64,000 nucleotides of DNA. It comes from DAOPJM01 sp035399665. GTDB lineage: Bacteria > Bacillota > Clostridia > Christensenellales > CAG-138. Every line of letters starts with the position of its first letter. Position 1 is the first letter of the stretch. Below are positions 52,205 to 59,247 of this stretch, one piece after another. The stretch lies in NCBI GenBank assembly GCA_035399665.1, contig DAOPJM010000003.1, forward strand, positions 32,759 to 96,758, in the 5' to 3' direction. The notes beneath the pieces are model-generated. The model was given only the letters and a program-made list of their open reading frames with translations. It was not told where the DNA came from and made no database searches. Both the position numbers and the translations under genes were made by a program.

Positions 52205-53052
52205 AAACACAGCAGAAAGGTTCCGCGGGTAAGACGGTGCTTACCGTTGCGTTTGTCATCATAAGCCTTGTCTACATCGCCCCCATAATCATTGTGCTGA
52301 TGAACTCCTTCAAGAGCAATTCGGCCATCAACACGGCGACCTTCGCTTTCCCCAACTCCGACACCTTTGTCGGCTTCTCCAACTATGTAAACGGCATTAC
52401 CGTTGGCGAATACCCCTTCCTAAAATCGCTTGCATACAGCTTGTTCATCACTATTGTTTCGTCCGCGCTGATACTGGTCTGCACCTCCATGGCGGCATGG
52501 TATATCGCAAGGGTCAACAGCACGTTTTCGAAGATTGTGTACTACCTCTGCGTTTTCTCCATGGTCGTACCGTTTCAGATGGTCATGTTCACGCTGTCCA
52601 AGACGGCTTACGTCCTAAGGCTGAACACCCCTTTCACCATCCCAATCATCTACCTTGGCTTTGGCGCGGGGCTTGCCGTATTCATGTTCTCAGGCTTTGT
52701 CAAGAGCATACCGCTTGAGATAGAGGAAGCCGCCGCCATTGACGGCTGCGGCCCTGTGCGTACCTTCTTCTCGATAGTATTCCCGATGCTCAAGCCCATC
52801 ATGATTTCGGTCGGTGTGCTTGAGATAATGTGGATATGGAACGACTACCTCCTGCCCTACCTGGTGCTTGACAGAACGCTGTACAAGACTATCACCATAC
52901 ACATTCAGTACCTTCAGGGCAGCTACGGTCATGTAGATTTGGGTGCGGTCATGGCGCTCATTACGCTCAGCATTATCCCGATAATTGTGTTCTACCTTGT
53001 CTGTCAGAAGCACATTATCAAGGGCATAGTGGCGGGTGCGGTCAAGGGCTAA
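52201..53052 (+). CDS. Sugar ABC transporter permease (MalG type)
   Basis: A 283-residue permease with six helices: YIAPIIIVLMNSFKSNSAI at the first helix, and EAA loop SIPLEIEEAAAIDGCGPVRTFF split by the conserved DG. The ATG overlaps the MalF-type stop (ATGA). No ATP-binding subunit follows; a shared MsiK/MsmX-type ATPase elsewhere in the genome is the usual solution in Firmicutes and is assumed here. Confidence 0.9.
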   Translation: MKTQQKGSAGKTVLTVAFVIISLVYIAPIIIVLMNSFKSNSAINTATFAFPNSDTFVGFSNYVNGITVGEYPFLKSLAYSLFITIVSSALILVCTSMAAWYIARVNSTFSKIVYYLCVFSMVVPFQMVMFTLSKTAYVLRLNTPFTIPIIYLGFGAGLAVFMFSGFVKSIPLEIEEAAAIDGCGPVRTFFSIVFPMLKPIMISVGVLEIMWIWNDYLLPYLVLDRTLYKTITIHIQYLQGSYGHVDLGAVMALITLSIIPIIVFYLVCQKHIIKGIVAGAVKG

Positions 53053-53074
53053 GCTTGACGAGAAAGGCAGTTTG

Positions 53075-54556
53075 ATGAAAAGAGCTTCCGGCATTCTGAT
53101 GCATATCTCTTCCCTGCCCTCGCCCTACGGCGTCGGCAGCTTCGGCAAAGAGGCTTACAGGTTTGTAGACTTCCTATCCGCCGCAAAGCAGAAGTACTGG
53201 CAGATACTCCCCTTGGGTCCGACGAGCTACGGCGATTCGCCCTATCAGTCCTTTTCCACCTTTGCGGGCAACCCCTACTTCATCGACCTCGACGCCCTTA
53301 AGGAGCAGGGTCTGCTCTATAACGAGGACTTTGACGGTCTTTATTGGGGCAGCGACCCCGAGCATGTTGACTACGGCGCGTTATACAACGCCCGCTACAT
53401 CGTCCTTCGCAAGGCCTTTGAGCGAGCCAAGAACGATGTAGCCTTCATGCTTCGCATGGAAGCTTTTGAACGCGACAACGACGCGTGGCTTGAGGATTTC
53501 TCGCTGTTCATGGCGATAAAGTCTCACTTTGGCGGCAAGTCGTGGCAGGAATGGGACGACGATATCCGCCTTCGCGACAAAGCGGCCTTGGCGTACTGGC
53601 GTCTGAAGCTTCTGCCCGAAATCAAGCTTCAGAACTTCATTCAGCTTTTGTTTTATGAGCAGTGGGAGAAGCTCAAGAGCTACGCGGGCGAGCGCGGCAT
53701 ACACATTATAGGCGATCTGCCCATATATGTACCGCTGGATTCCGCGGATGTTTGGTCGTCTCCTGAGGAGTTTCAGCTTGATTCGGATCGGAGACCCACA
53801 GAGGTTGCGGGCGTTCCTCCCGACTACTTCACCGCCGACGGTCAGCTTTGGGGCAACCCGCTGTATCGTTGGGACAGCATGGGCAAAAACGGCTACGCTT
53901 GGTGGATGCGGCGAATTGCGCGTGCCGGACAGCTTTATGACGTCGTTCGTATAGACCACTTCCGTGGGCTTGCCGCATACTGGGCGGTCGAATACGGCTC
54001 GGCTACGGCGCGTATTGGGCGTTGGATCACAGGCCCGGATATGGACTTCATCTCGACGCTGAAGGCGAATTTCCCGAATTTGGTTATCATAGCCGAGGAC
54101 CTTGGGGTCGTCACTTCCGAAGTTGTGGAATTGGTCGAAAACGCGGGCTTCCCCAACATGAAAGTACTTGAGTTCGCCTTTGATTCCAACGAGCAGAGCA
54201 ACTACCTGCCGCACAACTACGAGCATCGCTGCGTGTGCTACACCGGCACTCACGACAACACCACGGTCATGGGCTGGGCTTCATCCGCAAAGCCCGATGA
54301 TCTGGCGTTTGCAAAGGCCTACGCGGGCGATAACCCCAACGAAAGCATGGTGTGGTCCTTTGTGCGATTGGGCATGAGCTCCACAGCCGACCTGTTCGTA
54401 GCCCAGATGCAGGACTACCTTGAGCTTGGCGACGAGGCAAGGATGAACTTCCCCGGCACCTTGGGATCTAACTGGCAATGGCGCATGAAAGAGGGCGCTT
54501 ATGACGACGCGCTCGCATCACGCATTGCGCGCTATGTGAAGCTGTACAACAGATAA
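53075..54556 (+). CDS. malQ: 4-alpha-glucanotransferase (amylomaltase)
   Basis: A 493-residue GH77 enzyme that transfers glucan units between maltodextrins, releasing glucose. N-terminal RASGILMHISSLPSPYGVGSFG, the nucleophile Asp in VVRIDHFRGLAAYW, acid/base Glu in VIIAEDLGVV and the third Asp in YTGTHDNTTVMGW are all present. ATG 53075 begins the family N-terminus; GAAAGG lies 8-13 nt upstream. It ends the operon, with a terminator after it. This gene is the best evidence that the upstream importer takes up maltodextrins. Confidence 0.94.
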   Translation: MKRASGILMHISSLPSPYGVGSFGKEAYRFVDFLSAAKQKYWQILPLGPTSYGDSPYQSFSTFAGNPYFIDLDALKEQGLLYNEDFDGLYWGSDPEHVDYGALYNARYIVLRKAFERAKNDVAFMLRMEAFERDNDAWLEDFSLFMAIKSHFGGKSWQEWDDDIRLRDKAALAYWRLKLLPEIKLQNFIQLLFYEQWEKLKSYAGERGIHIIGDLPIYVPLDSADVWSSPEEFQLDSDRRPTEVAGVPPDYFTADGQLWGNPLYRWDSMGKNGYAWWMRRIARAGQLYDVVRIDHFRGLAAYWAVEYGSATARIGRWITGPDMDFISTLKANFPNLVIIAEDLGVVTSEVVELVENAGFPNMKVLEFAFDSNEQSNYLPHNYEHRCVCYTGTHDNTTVMGWASSAKPDDLAFAKAYAGDNPNESMVWSFVRLGMSSTADLFVAQMQDYLELGDEARMNFPGTLGSNWQWRMKEGAYDDALASRIARYVKLYNR

Positions 54557-54580
54557 ATCCGACAGCATACGGATACGGTA

Positions 54581-54625
54581 AAACGCCGCCTTGACGGGAA
54601 AGCTCCCCGATTAGGCGGCGTTTGT
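54581..54625 (+). terminator. Terminator of the maltodextrin operon
   Basis: CGCCGCCT and AGGCGGCG arms with an inner GGG/CCC pairing, followed by TTTGTTGATTTTT. Confidence 0.88.
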
Positions 54626-54665
54626 TGATTTTTCAGATTATTGTTGTGCGTTCAATAAGCCAAGC

Positions 54666-55211
54666 TTATAACGCCTTTTTGCCTTTTTGCTCATCCTCTG
54701 TCGCGGGAACCTGCTTTTTGCTGCGCTTCATAATTACGAACTTATTGATGGGATAGGTTATGGCAAACGCCAAGGTCATGTTCAGACACTTTGCAAGCAT
54801 ACTCCCAAGTCCGCCGCCCATAACATCGGTGAACGCGGCTGTCAATACGCCCATGAACCATATCTGGAAGAACCAAATGAACACTGACAGCGCCGCGTAC
54901 ATGACGGCGCTTGCCGCTGCGTTGTTGTCCGCCTTAAAGGTCGATTTGCGCTGAATAATGAAGTTGACAACCTGCGCTATCGCATAGGAAATCACCGTGG
55001 ACAGCATGGTACACAGGCCGCCCGCCTCGCCCGCTTCATAGTTGAGTATCCACCAATTAACGCCTATCTCCTTGAGTGAGCTGAACGCCCAAAAGAACAG
55101 CAGCGCGTACACGGCAAACTCAACCGCGCTCGCGATAAGTCCGTTTAGCGCGTACTTTATGAACATCCACAGGCTTTGATGCTCCAGGGTGAATCTTTTG
55201 AACCACTTCAC
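54666..55211 (-). CDS. GtrA-like family membrane protein
   Basis: A 181-residue protein with four helices and the GtrA-type FIIQRKSTF motif after the second helix pair (about residue 88); the C-terminus is charged. GtrA-like proteins are linked to polysaccharide or teichoic-acid glycosylation, possibly flipping lipid-linked sugars. The start is uncertain: GTG at 55211 follows directly on the T-tract of the groEL terminator, with no ribosome site; the next in-frame ATG (55166) would cut into the first helix (MFIKYALNGLIAS). It may depend on read-through from groEL. Confidence 0.75.
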   Translation of the reverse strand: MKWFKRFTLEHQSLWMFIKYALNGLIASAVEFAVYALLFFWAFSSLKEIGVNWWILNYEAGEAGGLCTMLSTVISYAIAQVVNFIIQRKSTFKADNNAAASAVMYAALSVFIWFFQIWFMGVLTAAFTDVMGGGLGSMLAKCLNMTLAFAITYPINKFVIMKRSKKQVPATEDEQKGKKAL

Positions 55212-55247
55212 AAAAAAACCACAGGCGGGGACTTAGTATCCCCGCCT
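55212..55247 (-). terminator. Terminator of the groESL operon
   Basis: On the minus strand AGGCGGGGA, 7-nt loop, TCCCCGCCT, then GTGG and seven T residues. Confidence 0.85.
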
Positions 55248-55269
55248 ATTTCTCCTGATTTATTTTGTA

Positions 55270-56904
55270 TTAATACATTCCGCCCATGCCTGCGCCGCCC
55301 ATATCGGGTGCGGGGGCTGCCTCGGGCTTAGGAATCTCAGCTACAAGGGACTCGGTGGTGATGATCATGGCAGCTACTGACGCCGCGTTCTGCAATGCGC
55401 TCCTTGACACCTTGGTAGGATCGATTATGCCTCTCTCCTCCATCATGCCATACTCGCCCATGGCCGCGTCGTAGCCGTAGCCGTTCTTCTTCTTACGCTT
55501 GATGCTGTCAACGATGACGGAGCCTTCGACTCCCGCGTTCTTGGCAATCTGGCGAACAGGCTCTTCAAGCGCTCTCAGCACAATCTGAACGCCCGTCTTC
55601 ATGTCGCCGCTGCTGTTCATCTCAAGAGCCTTCAGCTCGGGGATAACGTTCAGCAGAGCTACGCCGCCGCCCGGAACAATGCCCTCTTCGACCGCCGCTC
55701 TGGTTGCCGCAAGCGCGTCCTCTATGCGGAGCTTGAACTCCTTCATCTCAATCTCGGTAGCCGCGCCAACCGCTATCACCGCTACGCCGCCCGCGAGCTT
55801 TGCAAGGCGTTCCTGCAGCTTCTCGCGGTCATAGTCGGAAGTGGTCTCCGCAATCTGTGCCTTGATGGACTTGATTCTGGCCTCGATTTCGGCTCTGTCA
55901 CCATTGCCCTCAACGATAACTGTGCTGTCCTTATCGACCTTAACCTGCTTTGCGCTGCCGAGCTGTGCGATAGTGACGTCCTTCAGCTCCATGCCCAAAT
56001 CGGAGGAAACGACCTCGCCGCCGGTGAGGATTGCGATATCCTGAAGCATTGCCTTGCGCTTGTCGCCAAAGCCGGGCGCCTTGACCGCAACGCAGGTGAA
56101 CACGCCGCGCAGTTTGTTTATGACCAAGGTCGCGAGAGCTTCGCCCTCTACGTCCTCGGCGATGATGAGAAGCTTCTTGCCCTGCTGAGCTATCGGCTCA
56201 AGTACGGGCAGAATCTCCTGAATGTTGGAAATCTTCTTGTCGGTGATGAGAATGTACGGAGTGTCTAAAACAGCTTCCATCTTCTCGGTATCGGTGGCCA
56301 TGTAAGCGGAGCAGTAGCCGCGATCAAACTGCATACCTTCGACGATGCGCAGCTCGGTCTTCATGGTCTTGCTCTCCTCGATGGTGATAACGCCGTCGTT
56401 GCCGACCTTCTCCATAGCGTCGGATATGAGCTGTCCTACGCGCTCCTCACCCGCTGAAATAGCCGCAACCTGTGCGATTGCCTGCTTGGAGCCGACGGGC
56501 TTTGAGAGCTTCTTGAGGCCGTCTACGGCCGCTTCTACGCCCGCTTCGATACCTCTCCTGAGAACCATGGGGTTAGCGCCCGCCGCAACGTTCTTCATGC
56601 CCTCGCGTACCATTGCCTGAGCCAAAAGGGTCGCGGTGGTCGTGCCGTCGCCCGCGACGTCGTTGGTCTTAGTGGCGACTTCCTTCACAAGCTGTGCGCC
56701 CATGTTTTCAAATGGGTCTTCAAGCTCTATCTCTTTTGCTATGGTAACGCCGTCGTTCGTGATGAGCGGTGCGCCAAACTTCTTCTCAAGTACCACGTTC
56801 CTGCCCTTAGGCCCTAACGTAATCTTCACGGTATTTGCAAGCTGATCCAAGCCCGCTTCAAGCGAACGCCTTGCTTCTTCGCCGTATTTAATCTGCTTTG
56901 CCAT
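55270..56904 (-). CDS. groEL: Chaperonin GroEL (60 kDa)
   Basis: A 544-residue chaperonin. N-terminal AKQIKYGEEARRSLEAGLDQ, ATP-binding GPKGRNVVLEKKFGAP and AGDGTTTATLLAQAM, apical-domain residues and the C-terminal Gly/Met tail (MGGAGMGGMY) are typical. It forms the 14-mer folding chamber with GroES. It is 12 nt downstream of groES, with an AGGAGGG ribosome site, and is controlled through the CIRCE element before groES. Length is standard. Confidence 0.97.
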   Translation of the reverse strand: MAKQIKYGEEARRSLEAGLDQLANTVKITLGPKGRNVVLEKKFGAPLITNDGVTIAKEIELEDPFENMGAQLVKEVATKTNDVAGDGTTTATLLAQAMVREGMKNVAAGANPMVLRRGIEAGVEAAVDGLKKLSKPVGSKQAIAQVAAISAGEERVGQLISDAMEKVGNDGVITIEESKTMKTELRIVEGMQFDRGYCSAYMATDTEKMEAVLDTPYILITDKKISNIQEILPVLEPIAQQGKKLLIIAEDVEGEALATLVINKLRGVFTCVAVKAPGFGDKRKAMLQDIAILTGGEVVSSDLGMELKDVTIAQLGSAKQVKVDKDSTVIVEGNGDRAEIEARIKSIKAQIAETTSDYDREKLQERLAKLAGGVAVIAVGAATEIEMKEFKLRIEDALAATRAAVEEGIVPGGGVALLNVIPELKALEMNSSGDMKTGVQIVLRALEEPVRQIAKNAGVEGSVIVDSIKRKKKNGYGYDAAMGEYGMMEERGIIDPTKVSRSALQNAASVAAMIITTESLVAEIPKPEAAPAPDMGGAGMGGMY

Positions 56905-56916
56905 AATGCCCTCCTA

Positions 56917-57201
56917 TTATTCAACCGTCGCCAGAATATCGCTCTGACGCAGTATAGTGTATTCGTTGCCGTCCAGCTTGACTTCGGTGCCGGCATACTT
57001 AGAGTATACGACCTTGTCGCCAACCTTGAGAACCATCTTGACTTCCTTGCCGTCGACCATGCCGCCGGGGCCTGCCGCGACTACTATCGCCATCTGGGGC
57101 TTTTCCTTTGCCGCGCTTGTGAGCAGTATTCCGCCCTTGGTAACTTCCTCTGTTTCAACGTTTTGGATCACAACTCTGTCCAGTAAAGGTTTCAGTTGCA
57201 T
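56917..57201 (-). CDS. groES: Co-chaperonin GroES (10 kDa)
   Basis: A 94-residue co-chaperonin: MQLKPLLDRVVIQNVETEE, the mobile loop GGILLTSAAKEKPQMAIV and VGDKVVYSKYAGTEVKLDG with terminal ILRQSDILATVE. The ATG at 57201 has AAAGGAGG upstream; an earlier in-frame ATG (57228) lies inside CIRCE and is rejected. First gene of the heat-shock operon. Confidence 0.97.
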   Translation of the reverse strand: MQLKPLLDRVVIQNVETEEVTKGGILLTSAAKEKPQMAIVVAAGPGGMVDGKEVKMVLKVGDKVVYSKYAGTEVKLDGNEYTILRQSDILATVE

Positions 57202-57221
57202 TACTAATTCCTCCTTTAGTT

Positions 57222-57248
57222 TTAGCACTCACTGTGTCCGAGTGCTAA
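57222..57248. promoter_or_regulatory. CIRCE element (HrcA operator)
   Basis: TTAGCACTC (57222-57230), 9-nt spacer, GAGTGCTAA (57240-57248): perfect match to the CIRCE consensus, located between the -10 box and groES. HrcA repression of groESL is expected from established knowledge. Confidence 0.98.
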
Positions 57249-57260
57249 GTTTCGAAACAT

Positions 57261-57289
57261 ATTATAGCCCCGCCTCCCCCTTGTGTCAA
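57261..57289 (-). promoter_or_regulatory. Promoter of groESL
   Basis: Minus-strand TTGACA 57284-57289, 17-nt spacer (GC-rich), TATAAT 57261-57266. Confidence 0.93.
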
Positions 57290-57483
57290 CATGCAAATTG
57301 CAACGAAGTTGTGACATTCTGCCACGGTTGATTCGGACTGCATTTTTGTTATGTTCCCTTTGCATAATATGGTTCGTCGAGCTTTGCCGCCACAAATATT
57401 ATGCCATGACGGACTCTAAAAATACCTTATGCCGTCTTCGCAACAACTGACGTAATTATTTTATAAAAATCTTGATTTAGTGC

Positions 57484-57512
57484 TTGCATTTGTTTCTTCG
57501 CTGTGTTATAGT
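57484..57512 (+). promoter_or_regulatory. Promoter of rpsT
   Basis: TTGCAT 57484-57489, 17-nt spacer, TATAGT 57507-57512. The 354-bp gap between groES and rpsT holds CIRCE, both divergent promoters and an AT-rich middle with nothing else recognised. Confidence 0.78.
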
Positions 57513-57556
57513 ATCACAGTTCGAGATATCGAAACTACTACAGGGGGTGAAATGCT

Positions 57557-57811
57557 TTGGCAAATATCAAATCTGCAATCAAGCGTGCGAGCGTTACTAA
57601 GGGTGAAAATCTGCGTAACCGTATGGCCAAGTCCCAAATGAGGACCGTCATTCGCAGGTACGATGAGGCTTTGAGCGCCGGCGACGCAACTGCCAGTGAG
57701 GCTGCTTATCAGCTTGCTGTCAAGACCGTTGATCAGGCCGCTGCCGCTGGTATCATTCACAAGAATGCTGCCAACCGCAAAAAGGCGCAGCTCGCAAAGA
57801 AGCGCGCTTAA
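57557..57811 (+). CDS. rpsT: 30S ribosomal protein S20
   Basis: An 84-residue basic protein: MANIKSAIKRASVTKGENLR, then MRTVIRRYDEAL and IIHKNAANRKKAQLAKKRA. It binds 16S rRNA early in 30S assembly. The start codon is TTG at 57557 with GGGGGTGA upstream; the family N-terminus (MANIKSA) begins exactly there. A TTG start is common for rpsT in bacteria, where the weak start takes part in autogenous control. Monocistronic, with terminator. Confidence 0.96.
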   Translation: MANIKSAIKRASVTKGENLRNRMAKSQMRTVIRRYDEALSAGDATASEAAYQLAVKTVDQAAAAGIIHKNAANRKKAQLAKKRA

Positions 57812-57847
57812 AACAAACTAAGCCCCTTAATTACTTAATTTATGCAT

Positions 57848-57876
57848 AAAGCCCGTCCTCATATCGGACGGGCTTT
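57848..57876 (+). terminator. Terminator of rpsT
   Basis: AAAGCCCGTCC, 6-7 nt loop, GGACGGGCTTTT. Confidence 0.9.
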
Positions 57877-57916
57877 TACTGTACTTTGAGCTGATTTTTA
57901 GCTTCCATCCATATTA

Positions 57917-57948
57917 AAAAAGCCCGCTCTCATAACGGAACGGGCTTT
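57917..57948 (-). terminator. Terminator of the surface-protein operon
   Basis: Minus-strand AAAGCCCG and CGGGCTTT arms, then TTTTAAT. The arms repeat those of the rpsT terminator 40 bp away. Confidence 0.82.
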
Positions 57949-57971
57949 GATAATGGTCTTAACCTATTAGC

Positions 57972-59213
57972 TTACTCGGGCGGCAGAGTGGCGTTCAGAC
58001 CGACAAGATAACGCAGTATAGCCGAAGCGTCTCCCGCCGTAACGCCCTTTATGCCGTCGCAGTCGGCGTTCTTCATGCCCTGCTCTGTGAGCTTGCTAAG
58101 GCTTACAAGGTAACGCAGTATCTCCGAGGCGTCTGAGGAGTTTACGCTTCCGTTGCAGTCCGCGTCGCCGTACTTCACATCCGGAATCAACGTATAGACG
58201 GCCGTAACAGTCTTGTTCTCCGTGATTGCAGCGCCTTCAAGGTCAACGTCCCAAGCTCCTGTATAGCCGACCTTTGCCGGCACGGCGGGAATCTCGCTCA
58301 GGGTTCCGCCATGCTCTACGGTGTACTCGCCTACGGTCACTCCGTCCGCGGTGTAGGTCACAATGTACTTATTGATGGTATAGACCGCCGTTACGGTCTT
58401 GTTCTCCGTTATGGCAACGCCGTCGAGGTCAATATCCCAAGCGCCTGTATAGCCGACCTTTGCGGGGACTGCGGGTATTTCGGCTAAAGTTTGACCATCC
58501 CCCACGGTGTACGACGCCACGGTTGTTCCGTCCGCGACATAAGTAACATCATGCATACTGCGAACGGAAACGGAGCCATTGTCCATTGTAATGCTCACAT
58601 TGTCCTCGGGCATCTGCGTCTCGTTAGTATCGGCGGTGACAAAGCCAATGCGGAAACCCTCGCAGGTGATTGCAATCTCGCTGCCCGCCGTTGCGGATTC
58701 GGTCAAGGTGAAGTACAGCGACAGCAGGGGCGTTCTCATGCCCATGCCGTTGCCGTTGGCCACGGCAAGGGAAATCTTGCCTTCCTTCGCGTAATCGTTG
58801 TTGCGCGTCCACGCGACAGAGCCGACGCTGCCGACGGTGAAGCTGTAATGCTCGAAATCGTCATTGATTTTCGCAAGGGTCAGCATACTCTCGTCAGTAT
58901 CCAGATACAGCTCAGCAAAGCTTACAAGATAGCCCTCAGGCGCTCCGCTTATGCTGATATCGTACTTCAGATAAGTTCCGACAAGGCTCTTTTCATAGCC
59001 CTCCGAGACCTCGTAGTCCTCCCCCGCCTTGACGTCAACATACGCGCTGATCTCATATTCGGCGTTGGTGATGTGATATACATCAACCATGCATTCATCG
59101 GCGTTGACTTCGGGAAGATTCAGAACTATGTCGGCGGTGTCGGCGGCAAGTGCAATGCCCGCCGATACGCTCATGAGACAGATTGTTAGCAGTATGGCCA
59201 ATGTCTTTTTCAT
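57972..59213 (-). CDS. Exported protein with cohesin-like domain, two beta-repeats and C-terminal dockerin
   Basis: A 413-residue secreted protein. Signal peptide (about 1-23), then a beta-sandwich (about 25-205) with a cohesin-like pattern: AELYLDTDESMLTLAKI, GKISLAVANGNGMGMRTP, LLSLYFTLTESATAGSEIAI. Two repeats of about 67 residues follow (VTYVADGTTVASYTVGDG and VTYTADGVTVGEYTVEHG, each ending GYTGAWDxDLxG and ENKTVTAVYT), similar to surface beta-grasp repeats. A type I dockerin ends the protein (GDADCNGSVNSSDASEILR, NADCDGIKGVTAGDASAILR). The cohesin assignment is visual and tentative. Last gene of a three-gene minus-strand set; GAAAGGAG ribosome site. Confidence 0.72.
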   Translation of the reverse strand: MKKTLAILLTICLMSVSAGIALAADTADIVLNLPEVNADECMVDVYHITNAEYEISAYVDVKAGEDYEVSEGYEKSLVGTYLKYDISISGAPEGYLVSFAELYLDTDESMLTLAKINDDFEHYSFTVGSVGSVAWTRNNDYAKEGKISLAVANGNGMGMRTPLLSLYFTLTESATAGSEIAITCEGFRIGFVTADTNETQMPEDNVSITMDNGSVSVRSMHDVTYVADGTTVASYTVGDGQTLAEIPAVPAKVGYTGAWDIDLDGVAITENKTVTAVYTINKYIVTYTADGVTVGEYTVEHGGTLSEIPAVPAKVGYTGAWDVDLEGAAITENKTVTAVYTLIPDVKYGDADCNGSVNSSDASEILRYLVSLSKLTEQGMKNADCDGIKGVTAGDASAILRYLVGLNATLPPE

Positions 59214-59247
59214 GTACTTCTCCTTTCGTCACTCAAGCTTGGTGTTT

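Noticed and set aside
53381..54253. A 290-codon minus-strand frame inside malQ.
   Set aside because: Antisense to catalytic motifs of MalQ; no supporting signals.
57202..57228. Upstream ATG at 57228 as the groES start.
   Set aside because: It falls inside the CIRCE element and before the ribosome site; the family N-terminus starts at 57201.
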